Assembly (NCBI RefSeq): GCF_037477895.1
Contig: NZ_CP132744.1
Coordinates: 2,046,001 to 2,110,000 of the forward strand
DNA from: Mycetohabitans endofungorum
GTDB lineage: Bacteria; Pseudomonadota; Gammaproteobacteria; Burkholderiales; Burkholderiaceae
DNA: 64,000 nucleotides
Reading direction: 5' to 3'
In this document: positions 20,321-28,579 of the stretch, piece after piece
Position numbering within the stretch: position 1 is the first letter of the stretch
How the letters are laid out: each line of letters opens with the position of its first letter
Made by a program: the position numbers and the translations under genes
The notes under the pieces: generated by a model
Database searches by the model: none
Told to the model about the DNA's origin: nothing
The model's input: the letters and a program-made list of their open reading frames with translations, nothing else

Positions 20321-22924
20321 TCATTCGTCAGCGCCACCCGTCTCCGTGTCGGACTCGGCGTCGGCTTCCGCGTCGGTCTCAGCGATCTGCTGCAAGCCAG
20401 ACAGCTTGGTGCCCTCGTCAAGGCTAATTAGTGTAACACCTTGCGTTGCGCGGCCCATCTCACGGATCTCAGAAACGCGCGTACGGATCAGCACACCAGC
20501 GGTCGTAATCAGCATAATCTCGCTATCCGTTTCAACCAGCGTCGCGGCGACCACCCGGCCATTGCGCTCCGAGGTCTGGATCGCGATCATACCCTTTGTG
20601 CCACGCCCATGCCGCGTGTATTCGGCAATCGGCGTGCGCTTGCCGTAGCCATTCTCGGTCGCAGTCAGCACCGATTGTGACTCGCCGCCGGCCACTAGCA
20701 ACGCGATCACCTGCTGGCCGTCCTCGAGCTGCATGCCACGCACGCCGCGTGCCTCCCGCCCCATCGGCCGCACGTCGTTCTCGTCGAAGCGCACCGCCTT
20801 GCCGGCGTCGGAGAACAGCATCACGTCATGCTGTCCGTCGGTGATCTGCGCGCCGATCAGGAAATCGCCATCATCGAGCCCCACCGCGATGATGCCCTTC
20901 CTCAGCGGCCGCGAGAACGCCTCCAGCGGCGTCTTCTTCACGGTGCCAAGCGACGTGGCGAGGAATACGAACTTGTCAGCCGAAAATTCCTTGACCGGCA
21001 GCACCACGTTGATTTTCTCGCCTTCCTGCAGCGGGAACATATTCACGATCGGCCGGCCGCGCGAGTTACGCGAGCCCTGCGGCACCTCGTAGACCTTAAG
21101 CCAATACACGCGCCCGCGATTCGAGAAGCACAGGATGTGATCATGTGTGTTCGCGATGAACAACGTCTCGATCCAATCGTCGTCCTTCATCACGATCGCC
21201 TGCTTGCCGCGGCCACCGCGCTTTTGCGCACGATACTCGGACAGCGGCTGCGACTTGATGTAGCCGGCGTGCGACATCGTGACGACCATGTCCTGCGGCG
21301 TAATCAGGTCCTCGGTGCCAAGCTCGGTGGCATTCAATTCGATCTGCGAGCGCCTCGGGTCACCGAATTCCGCCTTGATCGCGACCAGCTCGTCGGCAAT
21401 GATCGTGCGGATCCGCTCCGGCTTGGCCAGGATATCCAGCAGATCGGCGATCTGCGCCATCACCTCGCGATACTCGGCGGTGATCTTGTCTTGCTCCAGG
21501 CCGGTCAAGCGTTGCAAGCGCATCTGCAGGATTTCCTGCGCCTGCGTGTCCGACAGCTTATACAACCCGTCGGCTTGCATGCCGAAGATGGGCGCCAGCC
21601 CATCGGGGCGGAACGCATCGCGCCCGCCCGGGGTTTCGCCTTGCGCGCGCGATAGCATGTCGCGCACTAGCGCCGAGTCCCACGCGCGCGTCATCAACTC
21701 CTGCTTTGCGATCGGCGGCGTCGGCGCCGCCTTGATGATCGCAATGAACTCGTCGATGTTCGCCAGCGCCACCGCCAGGCCTTCCAGCACGTGGCCGCGC
21801 TCACGCGCGCGGCGTAACTCATAGAGGGTGCGGCGCGTGACGACTTCGCGCCGATGCGACAGGAAGCACTCCAGCAGCTCGCGCAGGTTCAGCAGCTTCG
21901 GCTGGCCGTCAATCAGCGCGACCATGTTCATGCCAAACGTATCCTGCAGCTGCGTATTCTTGTACAGATTGTTGAGCACAACCTCCGGCACTTCGCCGCG
22001 CTTAAGCTCGATCACCACGCGCATGCCGCTCTTGTCGGACTCGTCACGGATATCAGAGATACCCTCAATCTTCTTCTCGTTGACCAACTCGGCGATGCGC
22101 TCAAGCAGCGAGCGCTTGTTCACCTGGTATGGCAACTCATCGACGATGATCGCCATGCGCTGGCCGCGGTCAATCTCCTCGAAATGGGTCTTGGCGCGCA
22201 TGACAACGCGGCCACGGCCGGTACGATAGCCGTCGCGCACACCTTGCACGCCGTAGATGATCCCCGCCGTCGGGAAATCGGGCGCTGGGACGAGCTCGAT
22301 TAGCTCGTCGATCGACGCTTGTGGATGATTTAACAGATGCTGGCACGCGTCGACGACTTCGTTCAAGTTATGCGGCGGGATGTTCGTCGCCATGCCGACC
22401 GCGATACCGGACGAGCCGTTGATCAACAGGTTCGGGATCCGCGCCGGCAGCACCTGCGGCTGGGTCTCGCTGCCGTCGTAGTTCGGCTCAAAGTCCACGG
22501 TCTCCTTGTCGATATCGGCCAGCAGCTCATGGCCAATCTTCGCGAGCCGGATCTCGGTGTAGCGCATCGCCGCGGCGTTGTCGCCGTCGACCGAGCCGAA
22601 GTTGCCCTGCCCGTCCACCAGCATGTAGCGCAGTGAGAAATCCTGCGCCATGCGCACGATCGTCTCGTAGACTGCGCTGTCGCCGTGCGGGTGGTATTTA
22701 CCGATCACGTCCCCGACGATACGCGCGGACTTCTTGTACGCGCGATTCCAGTCGTTGTTCAGCTCATGCATCGCATAGAGCACGCGCCGATGCACCGGCT
22801 TAAGTCCATCACGCGCATCGGGCAGCGCGCGGCCCACGATCACGCTCATCGCGTAGTCGAGGTAGGAGCGGCGCATTTCCTCTTCGAGAGAAATGGGCAG
22901 GGTCTCTTTGGCGAATTGATCCAT
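20321..22924 (-). CDS. gyrA: DNA gyrase subunit A
   Basis: Breakage-reunion subunit of gyrase. The 867 residues begin [17 protein letters not shown]. The catalytic tyrosine is in [14 protein letters not shown] near residue 122. The C-terminal DNA-wrapping domain has the GyrA box QKRGGRGKQ and repeated beta-propeller blades. In the quinolone region, residue 83 is Ser (susceptible type) and residue 87 is Glu (E. coli has Asp). The acidic tail [17 protein letters not shown] is typical of the C-terminus. Confidence 0.97.
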   Translation of the reverse strand: MDQFAKETLPISLEEEMRRSYLDYAMSVIVGRALPDARDGLKPVHRRVLYAMHELNNDWNRAYKKSARIVGDVIGKYHPHGDSAVYETIVRMAQDFSLRYMLVDGQGNFGSVDGDNAAAMRYTEIRLAKIGHELLADIDKETVDFEPNYDGSETQPQVLPARIPNLLINGSSGIAVGMATNIPPHNLNEVVDACQHLLNHPQASIDELIELVPAPDFPTAGIIYGVQGVRDGYRTGRGRVVMRAKTHFEEIDRGQRMAIIVDELPYQVNKRSLLERIAELVNEKKIEGISDIRDESDKSGMRVVIELKRGEVPEVVLNNLYKNTQLQDTFGMNMVALIDGQPKLLNLRELLECFLSHRREVVTRRTLYELRRARERGHVLEGLAVALANIDEFIAIIKAAPTPPIAKQELMTRAWDSALVRDMLSRAQGETPGGRDAFRPDGLAPIFGMQADGLYKLSDTQAQEILQMRLQRLTGLEQDKITAEYREVMAQIADLLDILAKPERIRTIIADELVAIKAEFGDPRRSQIELNATELGTEDLITPQDMVVTMSHAGYIKSQPLSEYRAQKRGGRGKQAIVMKDDDWIETLFIANTHDHILCFSNRGRVYWLKVYEVPQGSRNSRGRPIVNMFPLQEGEKINVVLPVKEFSADKFVFLATSLGTVKKTPLEAFSRPLRKGIIAVGLDDGDFLIGAQITDGQHDVMLFSDAGKAVRFDENDVRPMGREARGVRGMQLEDGQQVIALLVAGGESQSVLTATENGYGKRTPIAEYTRHGRGTKGMIAIQTSERNGRVVAATLVETDSEIMLITTAGVLIRTRVSEIREMGRATQGVTLISLDEGTKLSGLQQIAETDAEADAESDTETGGADE

Positions 22925-23493
22925 TTATTGGTGTCTTTGACGAACTCTGGCGGTGCCGGGCCCGGGCCGGGGGCGTGGCGTAGGCACATGTGCCGGCGTG
23001 GCGGTAGCGGACAACGCGTATCGCACAATTCTAGCATGCGAGCCCCGGCGGCCTCGGCGCGCAGTACCGCGCGCGCGGGCACACAGCCTCACCGGCGCGC
23101 TCATCCCGAACCTGAAGCGCCGTGCAGCGCCAGGGGGCACATCGGCCGCGACGGCTCGCGCGTGAATGTCGCGGGTCGCCACCCAATTCATCCCCTTTCT
23201 CGACGGCGTCCGAACGCCTATCTACAATGCTGCACAGCCAAGCCCGACAGTGTTCTTCGGCGACTGTTGCGAGCAAACCACAATTGCCGGATCAAGGCCT
23301 AGCGAGAAGGATAAATTTATCGTTGGATAGGACCGGTATGGCAAAATGTGGCGCAGAAGTCAGTCACTGTTCGAAGTGTATACACATCGGTTTTTCGCAT
23401 TGCCATAATGTTATACTTCGCGCAATGTCTGACTTGTCTTCGTCAACAGGCTCGCAGTAAAGCTGCGGTAATCTCAATTTCGAGAGGAGAAAT
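22925..23493 (+). other. Intergenic region between gyrA and the OmpA-family gene
   Basis: Holds no convincing gene. It is the divergent upstream region of gyrA (minus) and the OmpA-family gene (plus). A perfect 12-base palindrome GGCACATGTGCC lies at 22983-22994. A TATACT box at 23412-23417 is a plausible -10 for the OmpA-family gene, giving a leader of about 70 bases. The segment nearest gyrA is very GC-rich. Confidence 0.5.
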
Positions 23494-24240
23494 ATGAATA
23501 AACTTTCAAAGCTCGCGTTCATTGCAGCTACCGCGGTCATGGCTGCATCCGCATCGGCACAGTCGGTGCCAGCTTCGCGACAAGCTGCCAACGACAACTG
23601 GGCAAACGGCACCGGCGAATACGTGTGGATGAACGGCACGAGCGAGCTTTGCTGGCGCGATGCTTTCTGGACCCCGGCCACCGCGAACGCGAAGTGCGAC
23701 GGCGCGCTGGTAGTTCAGGCTCCGACGCCGCCGGCACCCCCGCCGGTCGTACCAGCACCCATCATCACGAGCCAGAAGGTCACTTATCAGGCGGACACGC
23801 TGTTCGACTTCGACAAGGCGGTGCTGAAGCCAGCCGGCGAAGAAAAGCTCGATGATTTGGCATCGAAAATCCAGGGTTTGAATCTCGAAGTGGTCGTCGC
23901 CACGGGTTACACCGACAAGATCGGCTCGGACAAGTACAACGACCGTCTGTCGCTGCGCCGCGCGCAAGCGGTGAAGACATATCTAGTCAGCAAGGGCATC
24001 CCGGACAACCGCATCTACACGGAAGGCAAGGGCAAGCGTAACCCGGTCGTGACGGACTGCAACCAGAAGAACCGCAAGGCGTTGATCGCGTGCCTGGCAC
24101 CGAACCGCCGCGTGGAAGTGGAAGTCGTCGGTACGACGAGCCAAACCATCGATCCGTCGAGCCAGCCCGCCGGTACGACGAACCAACCCATCGATACGTC
24201 GAACCAGCCTGTCGGTACGCCGAGCCAGCCGCAGCAATAA
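23494..24240 (+). CDS. OmpA-family outer membrane protein with repeated C-terminal tail
   Basis: Peptidoglycan-linking outer-membrane protein. The start is supported by GAGGAGAAAT just upstream. Residues 1-22 are a signal peptide (ending ASASAQ). A short N-terminal part (about 23-90, Pro-rich linker TPPAPPPVVPAPI) replaces the eight-stranded barrel of classical OmpA. The OmpA C-terminal domain covers about 95-210 (ADTLFDFDKAVLKPAG, TDKIGSDKYNDRLSLRRA with the DAP-binding Asp/Arg, NRRVEVEV). Beyond it is an unusual tail of 14-residue Ser/Thr/Gln/Pro repeats. A terminator follows. Confidence 0.92.
   Translation: MNKLSKLAFIAATAVMAASASAQSVPASRQAANDNWANGTGEYVWMNGTSELCWRDAFWTPATANAKCDGALVVQAPTPPAPPPVVPAPIITSQKVTYQADTLFDFDKAVLKPAGEEKLDDLASKIQGLNLEVVVATGYTDKIGSDKYNDRLSLRRAQAVKTYLVSKGIPDNRIYTEGKGKRNPVVTDCNQKNRKALIACLAPNRRVEVEVVGTTSQTIDPSSQPAGTTNQPIDTSNQPVGTPSQPQQ
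24130..24237 (+). repeat. 42-bp tandem repeat inside the OmpA-family gene
   Basis: Copies begin with GGTACGMCGA at 24130, 24172 and 24214 (exact period 42); the third is cut to 24 bases by the stop codon. Each full copy encodes 14 residues of the form GTT(S/N)Q(T/P)ID(P/T)S(S/N)QP(A/V). Copies differ at only a few bases, suggesting recent duplication or slippage. Confidence 0.9.
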
Positions 24241-24267
24241 ATCGGCTCGCTTGCAACCGAGGTTTCT

Positions 24268-24294
24268 AGCCCTGCATCGGCAGGGCTTTTTTTT
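24268..24294 (+). terminator. Rho-independent terminator of the OmpA-family gene
   Basis: AGCCCTG pairs with CAGGGCT around a CATCGG loop, followed by eight T residues. It starts 28 bases after the stop codon. Confidence 0.92.
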
Positions 24295-24470
24295 GCCCTT
24301 ATCCGAGTGTCACCCACGACACCGCACGTTCCGCTCGGCGCCAATTGCGACATCATCGCGCAGGCACCGCTTTGCCGGCGTGTCAGTGGCCCGATATACT
24401 AGTCATTATTAGCCCGCGTGAACAGTTCGCGGCGCCGCGCCGCCTTGCTGCCGCCCCCGCCTTGCCCGTC

Positions 24471-25175
24471 ATGACCAACGCCGATCCACACGAACTGCAG
24501 AAATTCAGCGATCTCGCTCATCGATGGTGGGATCCCAAAGCCGAATTCAAGCCGCTTCACGACATAAACCCGCTGCGACTGTCTTGGATCGACTCGCACG
24601 CCCATTTGCTCGACAAACGGGTGCTCGACGTCGGCTGCGGCGGCGGCATCCTGTCGGAGTCAATTGCGCAACTGGGCGCCGCGTCGGTCAAGGGAATCGA
24701 TTTGTCCGAGAACGCACTGGGCGTCGCCGACCTGCACAGCCTGGAGAGCGGCGTGACAAACGTCGAGTATGAAGAAATCTCCGCGGAGGCCCTCGCCGAT
24801 CGCGAGCCGGCGACCTATGATGTAGTCACTTGCATGGAGATGCTGGAGCACGTCCCGCAGCCGGCGAGCATCGTGCGCGCCTGCGCGCAGTTGGTGAAGC
24901 CGGGCGGCTGGGTGTTCTTCTCGACGCTGAACCGAAACCTGAAGGCCTATTTATTCGCGGTGATCGGCGCCGAATACGTGATGCAAATGCTGCCGCGGGG
25001 CACGCACGACTACACGCGTTTCATCAAGCCATCGGAGCTTGCAAAGTTCGTTCGTGACGCCGGATTGCTCGCGCATGAGTTCAAGGGGGTAGCCTATCAC
25101 CCGCTCAGCCAGCGCTTCACGTTGACCGACGATACTCGCATCAATTACATGCTTGCGTGCCGACGCGCCGCGTGA
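24471..25175 (+). CDS. ubiG: Ubiquinone biosynthesis O-methyltransferase
   Basis: SAM-dependent methyltransferase for both O-methylations of ubiquinone synthesis. The start at 24471 ([20 protein letters not shown]) gives 234 residues. Methyltransferase motif I is [14 protein letters not shown] near residue 50. [16 protein letters not shown] and [16 protein letters not shown] are motifs II and III. The WWDP and [14 protein letters not shown] segments are UbiG-specific. gph starts 12 bases later. Confidence 0.95.
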   Translation: MTNADPHELQKFSDLAHRWWDPKAEFKPLHDINPLRLSWIDSHAHLLDKRVLDVGCGGGILSESIAQLGAASVKGIDLSENALGVADLHSLESGVTNVEYEEISAEALADREPATYDVVTCMEMLEHVPQPASIVRACAQLVKPGGWVFFSTLNRNLKAYLFAVIGAEYVMQMLPRGTHDYTRFIKPSELAKFVRDAGLLAHEFKGVAYHPLSQRFTLTDDTRINYMLACRRAA

Positions 25176-25186
25176 ACTGCAACAAC

Positions 25187-25897
25187 ATGACAGACATCCT
25201 CTCGCCGATCGCCTCGGTACCTGCCGTGTTCGCGACCTGCCGCGCAATCTTGTTCGACTTGGACGGCACGATCGCCGATACCGCGCCGGATCTGGCGGCA
25301 GCGGTCAACAAGATGCGCCGCGTGCGCGGTTTGCCGGATGTGCCGCTGCAGAGGCTGCGTCCGCTGGCCTCGGCCGGTGCACGCGGGCTGCTCGGCGGCG
25401 CATTCGGCATCGGGCCACAAGACCCCGATTTCAGCGCGATGCGAGAAGAGTTTCTCGCCAACTACGAGGCTGATCTTTGCATCGACACGACGCTGTTCGA
25501 CGGCATTCGTCCATTGCTTGACGGACTGTCCGCGCGCGGCATTCAGTGGGGCATTGTCACGAACAAGGTCGAACGGCTGGCATTGCCGCTGGTCGCCCGA
25601 CTGGGCCTGGGCGCCGCCGCCGGATGTGTGATCGGCGGCGATACCACACCGTACCCGAAACCCCACCCTGCGCCGCTGTTGTTGGCCGCACAGCGGCTCG
25701 GCATCGCACCGACCAGCATGGTCTACGTCGGCGACGACCTGCGCGATATCGAAGCCGGCAAGGCGGCCGGCATGCTGACCGTCGCAGCGGCCTATGGCTA
25801 TTGCGGCAACAACATGGCTCCGTCCGATTGGGCAGCCGACCACGTGGTCGAAACGACAACGGAACTCCAGCGCCTGCTCGAGGTCATGTCGAAGTAA
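25187..25897 (+). CDS. gph: Phosphoglycolate phosphatase
   Basis: HAD-superfamily phosphatase removing 2-phosphoglycolate. The start at 25187 (MTDILSPIASV) gives 236 residues; an earlier ATG at 25157 overlaps ubiG. HAD motif I is LFDLDGTIADTAPDLA with nucleophile and acid aspartates, motif II is GIVTNK, and motif IV is VYVGDDLRDIEAGKAAGM. The ubiG-gph order is common in Burkholderia. Substrate specificity within this HAD clade is assigned by context. Confidence 0.88.
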   Translation: MTDILSPIASVPAVFATCRAILFDLDGTIADTAPDLAAAVNKMRRVRGLPDVPLQRLRPLASAGARGLLGGAFGIGPQDPDFSAMREEFLANYEADLCIDTTLFDGIRPLLDGLSARGIQWGIVTNKVERLALPLVARLGLGAAAGCVIGGDTTPYPKPHPAPLLLAAQRLGIAPTSMVYVGDDLRDIEAGKAAGMLTVAAAYGYCGNNMAPSDWAADHVVETTTELQRLLEVMSK

Positions 25898-25989
25898 CAC
25901 GGACGCGGTAGGTTGGGCGTGCCCGTCCCTTGAAAGCCGCCCCATCGACCGCATCTGACGTTCTGTGAGATAATGGTTGTCTACTTTTC

Positions 25990-26348
25990 GGGGCCGACCT
26001 GGTTTCGACGTGGGTAGCGAAGCAATTCAGGGCATACCGAGGACCCGTCACCTCGTAAATCAATGGGACTTAAGTAACTGCGAACGACGAAACGTACGCA
26101 CTGGCCGCTTAACACCGGCCTGCCTCGCACTAGCTCGCTGACGGGCTAGGGTCGTAAGACCGCGCGAGGTCATTCACGTCAGCTAATCCTCGGTGAAGTC
26201 ACGGCGCCGGGGCCGAAAATTCAGTGACTCGCCGTAGCGAAGCGTGTTCGTCCGCGTCGGTGCGGTTAAAGCAAACGACTGGACTAAGTATGTAGAACTG
26301 GTTGTAGAGTGCTTGCGGACGCGGGTTCGATTCCCGCCGGCTCCACCA
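25990..26348 (+). ncRNA. ssrA: Transfer-messenger RNA
   Basis: Rescues stalled ribosomes. The 5' end GGGGCCG pairs with CGGCTCC before the encoded ACCA at the 3' end, forming the tRNA-like acceptor stem. The T-arm reads GCGGGTTCGATTCCCGC. The tag reading frame at 26080-26112 encodes ANDETYALAA and a TAA stop, the expected betaproteobacterial degradation tag. Upstream, GATAAT at 25969-25974 is a likely -10 box. A terminator follows at once. The 3' end of ssrA is a known integration site, and the sequence after it looks accessory. Confidence 0.97.
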
Positions 26349-26359
26349 ATATTCAAAAC

Positions 26360-26384
26360 CCCAACCACGCTCGGTTGGGTTTTT
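26360..26384 (+). terminator. Rho-independent terminator of ssrA
   Basis: CCCAACC pairs with GGTTGGG around a short loop, followed by TTTTT, 11 bases after the CCA end of the tmRNA. Confidence 0.9.
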
Positions 26385-26595
26385 CTTATGTGCTTCCGCC
26401 ACGCCTCTCTCCTTCCTCTACGTCAAAAAGCTGCCAGAGCCCGCAGGCAACACGTCTCACGCTCATTTAAATCAATGGGTTGGGTGTTGTTCAACCAATC
26501 GGTTGTTTTCTGGCATGGGTATCCAATCGGTTTTCAGAGTCACCCACCTCGTGCCGGTCATTCACAGATGCGGTCGATGGATCAGCTTGAGTAAC

Positions 26596-26624
26596 TTGAC
26601 GCATCAAGGAATTATCCTTACCAT
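26596..26624 (+). promoter_or_regulatory. Predicted promoter of the prlF-yhaV operon
   Basis: TTGACG (26596-26601), a 17-base spacer and TACCAT (26619-26624) form a good sigma-70-type promoter 25 bases before the prlF start. The rest of 26385-26595 holds no gene I can support. It contains short repeats of the type CCAATCGGTT near 26496 and 26522, which might be operator sites. Confidence 0.5.
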
Positions 26625-26648
26625 CAATGGACGCAGGGGAGAAGAGCC

Positions 26649-26969
26649 ATGTCCACCATTCATGAAGTCGCCACCATCACCTCGAAAGGCCAGATCACGC
26701 TACCCAAACCGATCCGCCAAGCGCTCGGTGTGGACTACGGCGGCAAGGTGGCGTTCGACCTGCACGGCTCGCAGGTTATCGTGACCCGGGCCGAGGATTC
26801 TGCCCATGAAGACCCGGCCATCGGGAGCTTTTTGGCATTGTTGGAAACAGACATTCGAAACGGGCGACACCTGACCACCTTGCCCAACGATCTCGTGCAA
26901 GCCATGCTGGCGACACTACCCCAGTTTGTCGACCTGGCCGCAGACATTGAAGGCGATGTGGCGCTGTGA
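26649..26969 (+). CDS. prlF: PrlF-type antitoxin (AbrB/SpoVT swapped-hairpin family)
   Basis: Antitoxin and likely autorepressor of the YhaV toxin. The N-terminal 50 residues are an AbrB-like DNA-binding fold (ATITSKGQITLPKPIRQALGV). The C-terminal half (SFLALLETDIRNG, LVQAMLATLPQFVDLAADIEG) resembles the PrlF/SohA toxin-binding region. 106 residues. An AGGGGAG-type ribosome site precedes the start. Its stop overlaps the toxin start (GTGA), the standard coupling that keeps antitoxin in excess. Confidence 0.85.
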   Translation: MSTIHEVATITSKGQITLPKPIRQALGVDYGGKVAFDLHGSQVIVTRAEDSAHEDPAIGSFLALLETDIRNGRHLTTLPNDLVQAMLATLPQFVDLAADIEGDVAL

Positions 26970-27418
26970 TCCAGCGTCACGGGTGGAATGTGCTCTTTCA
27001 CGAATGTTTAATTGAGCAGCTAGTAAAACTGCATGCTGCGACTCAACGTGCGCAACAGCAAGATCCGCAAGGTTTCGAGTCCAACGCCAACGTCCGGCTG
27101 TTCGCTGCACTGTCGAAGTTGATATTCGAGGCCGTGCCGAGTGATCCGAACCGCGAGGAATACCGCCAAGGCAATACCATGGGCGCTGAGTTTCGGCACT
27201 GGCGGCGCGCAAAAATCGGACGACGATTTCGGTTGTTTTTTCGGTTCGACTCGAAAACCCGGATCATCATTTTTGCGTGGGTGAATGATGAAAACACCTT
27301 GCGCTCTTCCGGCAGCAAAAGTGATCCGTATGCCGTCTTCCAACGGATGCTGGAGCGCGGGCACCCACCGGACGATTGGGCTGCGCTGGTGTCGGCGAGC
27401 CAGTCCGATTGGAAGTAG
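26966..27418 (+). CDS. yhaV: YhaV-family type II toxin (ribosome-dependent RNase)
   Basis: RelE-superfamily mRNA-cleaving toxin. It starts with GTG overlapping the antitoxin stop; 150 residues, like E. coli YhaV (about 154). Family blocks are GWNVLFHECLIEQL, FRHWRRAKIGRRFRLFFRF, IIFAWVNDENTLRSSGSKSDPY and FQRMLERGHPPDDW. All catalytic-region Arg/Asn residues that I can recognise are present, so it looks functional. Codon and base use are less GC-rich than in the core genes, consistent with acquisition. Confidence 0.88.
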   Translation: MIQRHGWNVLFHECLIEQLVKLHAATQRAQQQDPQGFESNANVRLFAALSKLIFEAVPSDPNREEYRQGNTMGAEFRHWRRAKIGRRFRLFFRFDSKTRIIIFAWVNDENTLRSSGSKSDPYAVFQRMLERGHPPDDWAALVSASQSDWK

Positions 27419-27499
27419 GCCGGGCGGCCGCGGCGAGGGTAAGCCAGCCGTCGCGGCGACGTATTGCCGCACGGCCGAGCCCTCGATCGCGTGGCCGTT

Positions 27500-28465
27500 T
27501 TAAGCCGGGTTAGGTAGCTGCTGAATCAGCGCTTCGACTTGCGTGCCTTGACATGGTCCGGCAGCGTGGGAATCGGCGGGGCGCGAGGTGACGGCGGTAT
27601 CCGACATCGACTTACGGCGCTTCACACTAAGTTTTCTCGTCAATGTCGAAAAACCGTTGCGAAAATTGTCCACCGACGCGCTGCGCGTACGAAGCTTAGA
27701 CTGCTGCTTCGCTGACGAAGCGGGCGTTGTATCCGCCGCCGCGGCAGCAACACCTGGCACGGTTTGGTTGTTTAGCTTCATCGATTGGGCCGAGCTAGAG
27801 CGTCGTCGCCCTATGCTTTGAAGCGAGCTGGCCAAGCTGCTGAAGGTTCCTCGACGGCGTTTACCCGGCTGCTTAGGTGCCTCGGGTTGGACGTCATGCT
27901 TCGCATACTTATCCCAGCCGCTAATGGCCTCATCGACAAGTTTGATCATCAAATCGGCTTGCGCATCGATTCCCTTGGCAAGATGATCAATGAATCGTTT
28001 GATATCCGTCTTTAGCTGCGCGTCCTCTCCTGCGAGATGATCAGCAAGCCGCGCCGTAGCCGTCTTTGACTTTGCCTCCCCAACGCCCAGATGATTAACA
28101 AACGGCTCCACAGCCGTTTTTTGCTTCAAGTTCTCAGCTTTTTGAGACCAAGTCTTTTCCTCTTCAGTAGATAGTAGCTCAACGAACCGGCTCCTCAGCT
28201 TCGGTGAACTCGTACTTTCGAAGGATTGCCTGCTCGATTCAGCAGGCGAACGCGTCACCTCGCTCGACTCTTCGTTTCCGCGATGCCGGGAACGCAGGCC
28301 TGCCAGCTTACCCGGCCGCCCAGTACTTGGCGCCCTGCTCCGACTCTTCGGTGATAGCGAATCCGTATCTTTAATGTTTAACAAACGATCCAAGCCGATG
28401 TCCATCGGCAAGTCTGTCACGGAAATCTGCTGCGGTGAGTACACTTTCGTCATAGCGCTTGACAT
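27500..28465 (-). CDS. Unrecognised Ser-rich protein with 18-residue repeats
   Basis: I do not recognise a family. The start could be 28465 (AGAAGG directly adjacent) or 28453. From 28465 it is 321 residues. The first ~110 are polar, Ser/Arg-rich and probably disordered. Residues about 118-189 hold four consecutive 18-residue units; the first three share an HL pair (FVNHLGVGEAKSKT, LADHLAGEDAQLKT, FIDHLAKGIDAQAD). The rest is again Ser/Lys/Arg-rich with basic clusters KRRR, GRRRSS and KRRKS. No signal peptide, membrane helix or cysteine-rich domain is seen. Base composition is clearly less GC-rich than neighbours. It could be a secreted effector, but that is speculation. Convergent with yhaV. 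Confidence 0.6.
   Translation of the reverse strand: MSSAMTKVYSPQQISVTDLPMDIGLDRLLNIKDTDSLSPKSRSRAPSTGRPGKLAGLRSRHRGNEESSEVTRSPAESSRQSFESTSSPKLRSRFVELLSTEEEKTWSQKAENLKQKTAVEPFVNHLGVGEAKSKTATARLADHLAGEDAQLKTDIKRFIDHLAKGIDAQADLMIKLVDEAISGWDKYAKHDVQPEAPKQPGKRRRGTFSSLASSLQSIGRRRSSSAQSMKLNNQTVPGVAAAAADTTPASSAKQQSKLRTRSASVDNFRNGFSTLTRKLSVKRRKSMSDTAVTSRPADSHAAGPCQGTQVEALIQQLPNPA
27899..28114 (-). repeat. Four 18-residue (54-bp) protein repeats
   Basis: The period is exact across four units with no gaps. The DNA copies are diverged, so this is an old protein-level repeat and not a fresh tandem duplication. The HLxxG core is shared by units 1-3; unit 4 (MIKLVDEAISGWDKYAK) keeps only the hydrophobic spacing. 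Eighteen residues equal five alpha-helical turns, consistent with amphipathic helices. Confidence 0.75.
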
Positions 28466-28579
28466 CCTTCTATCGTGCTGAACCCGCACACTACATCAAT
28501 GCACGACTCAAGCTATTCAGGTACGCGATCACATATTGCCGTGCGCGAAGGCCCCGCTCACCGCCGTCCTGACGCTCCG

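Noticed and set aside
19537..20427. Long plus-strand frame opposite the DUF2059 gene
   Set aside because: High GC leaves few stops on the antisense strand. The product is His/Arg/Leu-rich with no domain, while the minus strand has a clean signal peptide and a known domain.
22925..23493. Short frames between gyrA and the OmpA-family gene
   Set aside because: All are Arg/Pro-rich frames in GC-rich DNA without ribosome sites or similarity.
24130..24237. Tandem repeat as a CRISPR array
   Set aside because: The repeats are contiguous, have no spacers, and lie in frame inside a gene.
26349..28579. Prophage or integrative element with defined ends
   Set aside because: No integrase, no transposase and no visible second copy of the ssrA 3' end. 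Only composition and position suggest an island.
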